Shown piece by piece: positions 8,592-16,460 of a DNA stretch of 46,310 nucleotides. Both the position numbers and the translations under genes were made by a program. The notes beneath the pieces are model-generated. The model saw only the letters and a list, made by a program, of their open reading frames with translations, searched no databases and had not been told where the DNA came from. Positions within the stretch are counted from its first letter, which is position 1, and each line of letters opens with the position of its first letter. The DNA is taken from contig CAMYZD010000003.1 in NCBI GenBank assembly GCA_947303735.1, positions 1 to 46,310 on the forward strand, given 5' to 3'. This DNA comes from an uncultured Bacteroidales bacterium. GTDB lineage: Bacteria; Bacteroidota; Bacteroidia; Bacteroidales; P3.

Positions 8592-10933
8592 TCATTCTTG
8601 TTTTTGCGGCTGCGGGCCTTTTTCTCTTGGGCCGTCTCGATAATGGCAATAGCTTCTTCAAGCGTTAGTTTCAGCGGGTCGACGGTCTTAGGTATGCGGT
8701 AGTTCTCGCTGTTGTATGAAAGATAGGCACCATAACGTCCAATATTGGAGTTGATGGGTTGGTCTTTATACTGCCCAATGAGGTGGGGATAGAGCTGGCG
8801 CAGGCGCTCTTTCTCGGCTTCGGCGGCTCGCTTGTTCTTGATAATCTCAATGCAACGGTCGAGGGTTACCTCATAGGGGTCGTCGTTCTTAGAGAGGGAG
8901 TAGAACTTGTTGTCAAGACGCACATAGGGACCGAACTTGCCGATGCTCACTATCACGTCGTGGTCTTCAAATTGTCCCACGGTACGGGGCAACTCGAACA
9001 GCGAGAGGGCCTCTTCGAGCGTTATGGTCTCAATGCTCTGTCCCTTCTTCATGCTGGCAAATTGGGGCTTCTCGTCATTCGACGTGTCGCCTAGCTGCAC
9101 CAAGGTACCATAGCGGCCAATCTTGGCATAGAGGTTGCGTCCAGTTCTGGGGTCGACACCTATCAGACGGCTGCCGCTGGTGCGGTGGCTGGTCTGTTGG
9201 GTGAGGCGGATGTTTTTGTGGAAGGGAACGTAGAATTTGTCCACCACTTTGCGCCACTGCTTCTTGCCGGCGGCGATATCGTCGAAGTCCTTTTCGACCG
9301 TGGCTGTGAAGTTGTAGTCTACGATGTCAGCAAAGTGCTCCATCAGGAATGTGTTGACCACGCTTCCGATGTCGGTAGGGAACAGCTTGCCCTTCTCGGC
9401 ACCTACCTTCTCGATGCGGTGCTCGATGTTCACGGAGTCGTCCTTGAGGATAATGGCTGTGCACTCCACCGTCTTGGGCTCGCGATCTTCCTTGATTACA
9501 TATTCGCGCTTGAGGATGGTGCTGATAGTAGGTGCGTATGTGGAAGGACGTCCGATACCCAGTTCCTCCAGTTTCTTGATAAGGCTCGCTTCGGTATAGC
9601 GGGGCGGATGCTGGGTGTGGTGCTCCAAAGCCTCTGCCACATCGAGGTTGAGGTGCATACCCTCCACCACCTTGGGCAGGGTGCGCTCGGCATCGCTGGA
9701 GTGTTCGGGTTCGTCGTCGGTCGACTCCATATATACCTTCAGGAAACCGTCGAAGCGTACCTGCTCGCCTTGGCAGATGAAACGCTCCTCATGTTGGGTG
9801 ATGTTGATTTCCACAATGGTCTTTTCCAACTCGGCATCAGCCATCTGCGAGGCGATGGTGCGCTTCCATATCAGTTCGTAGAGGCGCCGCTGTGCTGCAT
9901 CGGCATTGATGGAGACATTCTCCATATAGGTGGGGCGGATAGCTTCGTGAGCCTCCTGCGCGCCCTTGGTCTTGGTCTGGTAGCGGCGGGTCTTCACATA
10001 GTTCTCACCGTAGAGCTTGGTGATTTCCTTCTTGGCCATATCCAGTGCCAGATCACTGAGGTTGACGCTGTCGGTACGCATGTAGGTGATAAATCCACTC
10101 TCATACAGCTGTTGTGCAATCTGCATTGTGCGGGCAACACTGAATCCCAGTTTGCGGCTTGCTTCCTGCTGCAGGGTAGAGGTGGTGAATGGTGGGGCAG
10201 GACTGCGCTTAGCAGGTTTGGTGTCGATGGTCTCTACTTTGTAGTTGCACCCAATGAGGCTCTTAATAAACGCCTCTGCTTCCTCGGCAGTGTCGAAACG
10301 ACGGCTCAGCTCTGCCATCACCTGCATCTTGCCACTGGCGGGATGGAACTGGGCAGTGACCCGGAAGTAGGCCTGGCTCTTGAAGTTCTTTATCTCATCT
10401 TCGCGCTCCACAATCAGTCTTACTGCCACGCTTTGTACGCGACCGGCGCTGAGGGCAGGCTTGATCTTCGACCACAGAATGGGGCTGATTTCATATCCCA
10501 CCAGTCGGTCTAGCACACGACGTGCCTGCTGGGCATCTACTAGGTCCATGTCTACTCCGCGGGGATTCTTGATAGCATTGAGAATGGCATTCTTGGTTAT
10601 CTCGTTAAACACAATTCTCTTCGTCTTCTGCGGGTCGAGCTTCAGTGTCTCCTGCAAGTGCCATGCGATGGCCTCTCCTTCGCGGTCCTCATCAGATGCC
10701 AGCCACACCACGTCGGCTTCTTTCACTGCTTTTTTCAGCTCGGCTACCAACTTGTGCTTCTCTTCGGTAATTTGGTACTCGGGCTCGTACTGGTTCTCGA
10801 TGTCGATACTCATCTCTTTTTTTGCCAAATCGCGGATATGTCCGTTGCTTGATTTGACCACATAGTCCTCCCCAAGAAACTTCTCAATGGTTTTTGCCTT
10901 GGCGGGCGACTCAACAATCACTAGGTTCTTCAT
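8588..10933 (-). CDS. topA: DNA topoisomerase I
   Basis: MKNLVIVESPAKAKTIEKFLG; GFITYMRTDSVNLS active site; C-terminal topo repeats without Cys4 zinc ribbons. Confidence 0.97.
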   Translation of the reverse strand: MKNLVIVESPAKAKTIEKFLGEDYVVKSSNGHIRDLAKKEMSIDIENQYEPEYQITEEKHKLVAELKKAVKEADVVWLASDEDREGEAIAWHLQETLKLDPQKTKRIVFNEITKNAILNAIKNPRGVDMDLVDAQQARRVLDRLVGYEISPILWSKIKPALSAGRVQSVAVRLIVEREDEIKNFKSQAYFRVTAQFHPASGKMQVMAELSRRFDTAEEAEAFIKSLIGCNYKVETIDTKPAKRSPAPPFTTSTLQQEASRKLGFSVARTMQIAQQLYESGFITYMRTDSVNLSDLALDMAKKEITKLYGENYVKTRRYQTKTKGAQEAHEAIRPTYMENVSINADAAQRRLYELIWKRTIASQMADAELEKTIVEINITQHEERFICQGEQVRFDGFLKVYMESTDDEPEHSSDAERTLPKVVEGMHLNLDVAEALEHHTQHPPRYTEASLIKKLEELGIGRPSTYAPTISTILKREYVIKEDREPKTVECTAIILKDDSVNIEHRIEKVGAEKGKLFPTDIGSVVNTFLMEHFADIVDYNFTATVEKDFDDIAAGKKQWRKVVDKFYVPFHKNIRLTQQTSHRTSGSRLIGVDPRTGRNLYAKIGRYGTLVQLGDTSNDEKPQFASMKKGQSIETITLEEALSLFELPRTVGQFEDHDVIVSIGKFGPYVRLDNKFYSLSKNDDPYEVTLDRCIEIIKNKRAAEAEKERLRQLYPHLIGQYKDQPINSNIGRYGAYLSYNSENYRIPKTVDPLKLTLEEAIAIIETAQEKKARSRKNKNE

Positions 10934-11024
10934 AGGCTTTGCCTCTGTATTTCCTTATTATATATTATTTATTGTACACGTGAATTGATTTGCAAAATAA
11001 CACATTTTTTCCGACATAACAAGG

Positions 11025-11057
11025 AAATTAAAAATTGAAAATTGAAAATTGAAAAAT
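11025..11057. repeat. Heptad array (ATTGAAA)n, left arm of inverted pair
   Basis: aaattaaaaattgaaaattgaaaattgaaaaat. Confidence 0.8.
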
Positions 11058-11158
11058 ATCTGAGTGCATCAACCAATTTATATAACAAGTTAATAGATTG
11101 AAAGTGAAAGTAAAAAACGACAATCATTCAAGCAGGGTAGTTGGTTTCATTTTATTCA

Positions 11159-11215
11159 GTTTTCAATTTTCAACTTTCAATAAGATTTTCAATTTTCAAT
11201 TTTCAATTTTCAATT
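11159..11215. repeat. Heptad array (TTTTCAA)n, right arm of inverted pair, abutting the TPR-gene stop
   Basis: gttttcaattttcaactttcaataagattttcaattttcaattttcaattttcaat. Confidence 0.85.
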
Positions 11216-12355
11216 TTACCACGATATTCCGCGCTTCACCAGCCAGGTTTGGGCATCCTTGTCTCCCAGTCGGGCGGCCTTTTTGTAGGCCGACTGCTGC
11301 TTGCGCTCCCCCTTTTTCTGTTTGCCGTAGAGCTCGGCGAGGTACATGTAGGTCTCGGGGTCGGTGGTGCAGATGTTGGTCGAGCGGATGAAACTCTGTA
11401 TGGCTTTGTCGTACTGCCCCCAATCGATATAGGCCTTGCCGATATACTTATACGCTGCGGCATCGTTGGGGCGGATGCTCAAGGCTCGTTTGTGGAATGC
11501 GATAGCCTGGTCGAAGTGGCCTTGGCTGCAGAGCAACGTGCCTATGCGGTTGAGGGTGGGGGTGTGCAGGCTGTCATATTCTAGAATCTGCTTGTAGCAT
11601 TGCATGGCCTTGTCGTCGGCGTTTTTCATGCGGTAGGCTTGTGCTAGGGCAGTGTAGAGTCGTATGTTGCGAGGATTGCGGCGCAAACCCTCTTTCAGCA
11701 ACTTGATGGCCATATCCTGGCTATTGCGCAGGCAGTAAAGTGATCCGAGGTTGTAATAGGCATCTGCTAGGGTGCTGTCCAGCTGGATGGCTTTCTTGAA
11801 GTGCCTCATGGCCTCGGGGTGGTTGCCTTTGCGGTACTGAATATATCCCATCACATTTTCCCCCCGCGCGAATTTGGGGTTACTCCGCAGGGCACGGTTG
11901 GCCCAGGCGATGGCACTGATGTGCTGGTCGCGCTCAGTCTCCACATATGCCATCATCGACTTTGCCAGTGCCGAGGCGGTGTCCATCTCTATAGCGCGCT
12001 GGGCGCAATGGCTCGCGCTGTCTAGCAGGCGCATCTGTATCAAGCAGAAAGCTTGGTGGGCAAGAGCGTCGGAGGTGTTGCTTTGGTTGAGTAGGATTAC
12101 CGCTTCGTCGAAATATTCCTTCTGCTCCATCAGTATGCCCAGCAGACGCTGGGTTTCGCCGGTGGGGTCGCCTTCGGCGCTCTCCAAGGCTTGACGGTAA
12201 TAGCGCTCGGCCAGTTCGGTCAGCCCTATCTTCTCGGCTTTGATGCCCTTCTCCCTAAGCTGGGCAGGGGTGAGGGGGCCTTCCTCCTCCTGTGCCACAG
12301 CGGTGGTCGCCAGCGCCACGGCCAGCATACAAATTGCAAGTACTTTTTTCACCAT
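11216..12355 (-). CDS. TPR-repeat secreted protein
   Basis: Signal peptide and repeated TPR signatures (ADAYYNLGSLYCLRNSQDMAIKLLKEGL, AAAYKYIGKAYIDWGQYDKAIQSF). Confidence 0.85.
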   Translation of the reverse strand: MVKKVLAICMLAVALATTAVAQEEEGPLTPAQLREKGIKAEKIGLTELAERYYRQALESAEGDPTGETQRLLGILMEQKEYFDEAVILLNQSNTSDALAHQAFCLIQMRLLDSASHCAQRAIEMDTASALAKSMMAYVETERDQHISAIAWANRALRSNPKFARGENVMGYIQYRKGNHPEAMRHFKKAIQLDSTLADAYYNLGSLYCLRNSQDMAIKLLKEGLRRNPRNIRLYTALAQAYRMKNADDKAMQCYKQILEYDSLHTPTLNRIGTLLCSQGHFDQAIAFHKRALSIRPNDAAAYKYIGKAYIDWGQYDKAIQSFIRSTNICTTDPETYMYLAELYGKQKKGERKQQSAYKKAARLGDKDAQTWLVKRGISW

Positions 12356-12701
12356 AGCTCCATAATAACGCCGACTGAATAAAAATATTGCCTCGCCACC
12401 ATCTTAGGGCAAAAAAAGCCTCTTCAACCCATCTCTCGTGAGTTAACGTTTGAATCCATCCAATTTCATCTCATGGTGTTATTATGCCCCCTACGCCTAC
12501 TGCTTTCTACTACATTGCTCTGGTTTGTATGGTTTTTCGCTTTGGAGAATGAAGATGAAGTAGTGAACGAATGAATATAGATTGGTCAAGAGGTATAGGC
12601 GGTGAGAAGGCACCATGGGTCAAAGAGGAGCCTTGCGTGGAATTGAGGATTAAGGGGAAGTAAAGGGTAAGTAAGAGCAGAAAAAGGCATTAGTGACATT
12701 G

Positions 12702-12770
12702 GAAAGTAAAAGGTGAAAACTAAAAACTAAAAAGTAGGCTGCCGCACCTTTTAGTTTTTACTTTTAGTTT
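12702..12770. repeat. Inverted pair of heptad arrays (AAAACTA)n / (TAGTTTT)n
   Basis: aaaaggtgaaaactaaaaactaaaaagtaggctgccgcaccttttagtttttacttttagttt. Confidence 0.75.
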
Positions 12771-12771
12771 A

Positions 12772-12905
12772 GGCAACCTCTAAAAATAGCCCGTCAGGGC
12801 TTTTCGTTCAATAGAAACGCGTTGATTAACAATATTTATTTCCCGTAGGATTAAGGAAGTCCAGTGGACTTACGTCCGTTTAAGCCTATTTTTGGAACCT
12901 ACCTT
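12772..12905 (+). repeat. Dispersed structured repeat, copy 1 (134 bp)
   Basis: ggcaacctctaaaaatagcccgtcagggctttt...aagtccagtggactt...cctatttttggaacctacctt; near-identical copy at 18562-18683. Confidence 0.9.
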
Positions 12906-12944
12906 TAATACGGTCACTATTCACTATAGGTGGGTTCTATTTAG

Positions 12945-13087
12945 ATGGGTTCTATTAATGCGTTCTCAATGTCGCGTCTCTACGAGACGCAGTTCGGTTA
13001 CATCTTGACTATCACCGCACTGCGCCTTACGGCTTGTACGGTGTTATTAATGGTCACACCTCCGAGGTGATTTATAGAAGTCCCCTT
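12945..13087 (+). repeat. Three-hairpin repeat unit U1
   Basis: GCGTCTCtacGAGACGC (12974-12990), CACCG..CGGTG (13013-13043), CACCTccgAGGTG (13057-13069). Confidence 0.85.
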
Positions 13088-13090
13088 TAT

Positions 13091-13213
13091 TTGTTTTCAT
13101 TGTCGCGTCCTTTCGGGACGCGGTTTCCTGATGTCTGAGTGTCACGGCACTGCACCTTCGGCTTGTACCGTGTTACTAATAGTCTCACCCCTTCGGGGTG
13201 ATTTATGGATGTC
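13091..13213 (+). repeat. Three-hairpin repeat unit U2
   Basis: GCGTCCTttcGGGACGC (13105-13121), CACGG..CCGTG (13143-13172), CACCCCttcGGGGTG (13186-13200). Confidence 0.85.
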
Positions 13214-13223
13214 CCCTATATCA

Positions 13224-13598
13224 CTATTTTTCAAACATTGATTTCGTCGGCAGGAGTGTCTCAAAGGCTGCTACAATCGCTTTTGTGCAGTTCTCGAAAT
13301 CAGCGTTTTTCTGGGTGTCATTCAGACAAATTTGTGGTATCAGCCCACCCTTGACAATATCGCATATCTTATTCGTAGTGTTGGGACTGATTTGGATATC
13401 CTGCCCGAGACGGTCTTTATGGGTCGGGTAGAAACTCCCCTTCGCATGATTCCATGCACATAGTAGCCAAGGATTTATCCCGTCGTCGCTTCGGAACTTT
13501 TGCAACGAAACATGCTCTAATATATCAGGATGCATATCCCATATTTCTTGAAGAGTCGATTTCAGATGAGGTAATGACAAATGGCCATAGGTACTCAT
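13224..13598 (-). pseudogene. C-terminal remnant of a Stealth-family capsular polysaccharide phosphotransferase
   Basis: 124 aa resembling only the CR3/CR4-like end: LQKFRSDDGINPWLLCAWNHAKGSFYP ... PQICLNDTQKNADFENCTKAIVAAFETLLPTKSMFEK; no N-terminal catalytic part before the adjacent repeat U3. Confidence 0.6.
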
Positions 13599-13628
13599 AG
13601 GTAGTGTATGGTTAGCTAAATAACATAA

Positions 13629-13770
13629 GGTGGGTTCTATTAATTCGTTTTCAATGTCGCGTCTCCACGAGACGCAGTTTGGTTACATTCTGACTATCAC
13701 CGCACTACGCCTTACAGCTTGTACGGTGTTATTGATGGTCACACCTCTTCGAGGTGATTTATAGAAGTTA
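13629..13770 (+). repeat. Three-hairpin repeat unit U3
   Basis: GCGTCTCcacGAGACGC (13659-13675), CACCG..CGGTG (13698-13728), CACCTCttcGAGGTG (13742-13756). Confidence 0.85.
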
Positions 13771-13784
13771 CATTAAAAGAATGA

Positions 13785-13813
13785 GATGCGGAATGTGTCG
13801 CACATTCCGCATC
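13785..13813 (-). terminator. Intrinsic terminator downstream of the 869-aa gene
   Basis: Perfect 13-bp inverted repeat GATGCGGAATGTG-tcg-CACATTCCGCATC, followed on the minus strand by TCATTCTTTTAA. Confidence 0.65.
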
Positions 13814-13831
13814 CCGATACAGGTAATGTGC

Positions 13832-16441
13832 CTATTGGTTTATTTTTGACAGTATCAACAGCACAATAAAGGCTACTATCACGGCGCAGATGCCCACAGT
13901 AATCAAGATTTTTTTCTTGTTTTTTGGGAACCCGTTGCGGGCGGTGACAGTGCCACTATTGCCGTTGACAAGGAAGGCATATCGCTTGTTCTTGAATGAA
14001 ATGCTACCTGTCCAGAAAGGTAAGGCAGTGAGAGTTGATTTTTCGCTTACGAACACTAAATCCTCTTTCAGCACTTTCTTCACTCCTGAGTCGGAGATGT
14101 TGTTGATAGCCTTCTGCTGTAGGTCGCGCGATACCATTGCATGTGCGCTCAGCTGGCTTTCGGAGCTGTTGCAGGTATAGAGTTCGTAAATTTCATCTTT
14201 AGAGGGGGAGAAAGATTGTTTTACCGTGCCACTTTTGACGTAGGTGTTATTTTTTTCGGGCATGATTTTGGAGGCAGCGACAAAGTAGGTGTTTTCCGGA
14301 CAGGATACTTCTGTCTTCTTTACCTCTTTTTTCACCTCGCTCTTGGTCTTGCCGTCCTTGTCAGTGGTGTTGACCGTGTTTGCAATTTCCACCTCGTAAG
14401 TGCCGTGGCTTTGGATAGTCCATTCCCAGTAGGGAATATACAGGCGGCGAAGTCCGAGGTCGGCAGCATCCACCTCTTGGCGAAACTTGGGGTCGGCAAA
14501 GGATTTCTTTTTGAGGAATTTTTTGATATTCTCAAAGGCTTCGTCGGCCACCAGTTTGAATGGCACCACTTCGTCAGGACGCTGTATGATGGCTTCTTTT
14601 ACATTGCTCTCACTCAAGGTGGCACCGCAGTTGGGACACTCGGACGGCATACTGCCGCAGTAGTAGAATGTGGAACCACATTTGCAGCGGACTGTGTTCA
14701 TGGTGGTGGTGCGCTGCTTGTCCACCAACTGACCGTTGAGGGCAGTGTAGACACTATTGTCCTCGTCCACCTTGATGATGGGCGATTCCATGTGGTTGTC
14801 GCGGCGGAAAGCATTGGGGTCTATGGAGTGGGTGGCAGCCGGGATGGTGATGTTCTCCAAATCCTTGCAGCCAAAGAAGGCATTTCGTGCTATAGTGACA
14901 ACATGCGAACCTATAATCAGCTGCCGCAGGTTTGTGTAGTTAGAGAAAGCGTTCTCGCCTATAGTTTCAATGTTCAAGAGATCCTTGTACATGTTCATGT
15001 CCAGAAGGTTGGGGCCGTCACTGATGCTGACGAGGGTGGAGCCGCTGCATCTCACCTTCATGTTGCCTGAGCTTTGCGCCACTGCCCATATCGGGATTAC
15101 GTCGAGTCCCTCTTCTGGCATGGAGAGTACAAGAGTGCCGTTGCCTGCGGGCAGGGTTTTGCCGTTCACCTTCCAGTGCGACAGGACATGCTGGCTATCG
15201 GGTTGTGCCATCAGGGTTATCACGTCGCCCACCTGCCTGTCGCCCGAACCGATTATTTCGTTGCCGCACTTGACGGTCATCAAGCCACCACTGTCGGTGC
15301 TGAGCGTGAGCCTCGCGGTTTTGATGGTATTCATCCAATGTGCCGACGGGTCGGGATTAGGGCAGGCGGGAAGCCACTTGCACACGTATGCCATAGACAT
15401 GACCCGTCCGTCCTCGATGAGTGTGCCCGAATCGGTCCTGAGGTTGCGTACGAGAACCAGGGCGGCTATATAGGCCGGGAAGCGGCCGGCACTGCCGTTG
15501 TGCCCGTCGTAGGCCAGGGCTGCCATTTGCGAGTCGGCAGGATAGCGCCAGTATCTGGAATTAAACAGCTTGGGTTCGAACCAGTTGCGTTCCAGCTTCA
15601 CCGAGCGATATTCAAATTTCACACCTTCTTGGACATCCCCACTGAGCGGTGGGAATGCTTTTTTAATCTCCTCGGGGGCACTTTTTATCAGCGAGAGGAC
15701 TTCATCTTTGCTGAGGGTGATGGTGTCCCAGTCCTGCCTCATAATGTCGGCAGGGAAGATGTAGGTGGGAGCATACTCAATCAGTTCTAAACTTGTGTCT
15801 AACTTTGTGTCGGGGTTGTATTTGGACTTCAATCCTTGCCACACATAGGAAGGGTTGTTTTCTGTGACTCGGTCGATAACCAGCTCCATGGCCTTTTCAT
15901 ATTCATACTGGGCCATTTCTTTCTTCAGGTCATTCCTTTCCTTTTGGGCGGCTATCATGCCCGCAGGGTCGTCGCCTGCGGCATCGATGCTGGCTATGCT
16001 CTCTTGGACTATGAAGTACTGATCGCGCAGCTCAAGATAGCGGGCATAACGCTCGTTGGGTATCGGAAAGCCATCCGGGTCGGTGATGTAGAGTGCCTCG
16101 TTGGCCTTTTTCAGGTCGGCCTCATCGGTCTGGTTGCCGGCGAGGGCCACTTCGGCAATTTTCAACACTTCGCCATATACATTCCACAGCACCTCTTCGG
16201 TGTTGAAGTTGTCGTATAGGATTCCCCGCACGGGATGGTTCACCATGCGCGACAGTTCCGACATGGTGGATATTGTACCACCCATCTCCTCTGCGGTCTC
16301 CTTAAGCATCATGCTCAACTGGCTTGGGGTGAACACATACGGAGCCTCCTTCGGGAAGCTGAGAAAGGTCTCAGCTCCCGGGGAGGTTTGGAATATCTGA
16401 TTAAGTCTGGCACTTATGGCCAAGCGTATCTTAGCATCCAT
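13832..16441 (-). CDS. Large multidomain protein: N-terminal region shared with the neighbouring 581-aa protein, InlB-like repeat, LRR_5/BspA-like segment, zinc ribbon, C-terminal TM
   Basis: LERNWFEPKLFNSRYWRY...SMAYVCKWLPACPNPDPSAHW; IGENAFSNYTNLRQLIIGSHVVTIARNAFFGCKDLENITIP; CKCGSTFYYCGSMPSECPNCGATL; YIPYWEW; VNGNSGTVTARNGFPKNKKK-TM. Confidence 0.8.
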   Translation of the reverse strand: MDAKIRLAISARLNQIFQTSPGAETFLSFPKEAPYVFTPSQLSMMLKETAEEMGGTISTMSELSRMVNHPVRGILYDNFNTEEVLWNVYGEVLKIAEVALAGNQTDEADLKKANEALYITDPDGFPIPNERYARYLELRDQYFIVQESIASIDAAGDDPAGMIAAQKERNDLKKEMAQYEYEKAMELVIDRVTENNPSYVWQGLKSKYNPDTKLDTSLELIEYAPTYIFPADIMRQDWDTITLSKDEVLSLIKSAPEEIKKAFPPLSGDVQEGVKFEYRSVKLERNWFEPKLFNSRYWRYPADSQMAALAYDGHNGSAGRFPAYIAALVLVRNLRTDSGTLIEDGRVMSMAYVCKWLPACPNPDPSAHWMNTIKTARLTLSTDSGGLMTVKCGNEIIGSGDRQVGDVITLMAQPDSQHVLSHWKVNGKTLPAGNGTLVLSMPEEGLDVIPIWAVAQSSGNMKVRCSGSTLVSISDGPNLLDMNMYKDLLNIETIGENAFSNYTNLRQLIIGSHVVTIARNAFFGCKDLENITIPAATHSIDPNAFRRDNHMESPIIKVDEDNSVYTALNGQLVDKQRTTTMNTVRCKCGSTFYYCGSMPSECPNCGATLSESNVKEAIIQRPDEVVPFKLVADEAFENIKKFLKKKSFADPKFRQEVDAADLGLRRLYIPYWEWTIQSHGTYEVEIANTVNTTDKDGKTKSEVKKEVKKTEVSCPENTYFVAASKIMPEKNNTYVKSGTVKQSFSPSKDEIYELYTCNSSESQLSAHAMVSRDLQQKAINNISDSGVKKVLKEDLVFVSEKSTLTALPFWTGSISFKNKRYAFLVNGNSGTVTARNGFPKNKKKILITVGICAVIVAFIVLLILSKINQ

Positions 16442-16460
16442 AACGCAGTGTGTTTAGAGA

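Noticed and set aside
9185-10513. 442-aa plus-strand ORF
   Set aside because: Lies wholly antisense to topA; a shadow ORF from codon bias.
10975-11010. topA promoter candidate (TTATTTTGC)
   Set aside because: One mismatch in the critical second base and no clear -33; not listed.
14141-15790. Overlapping 309-aa and 238-aa plus-strand ORFs
   Set aside because: Antisense to the 869-aa gene, which has recognisable domains.
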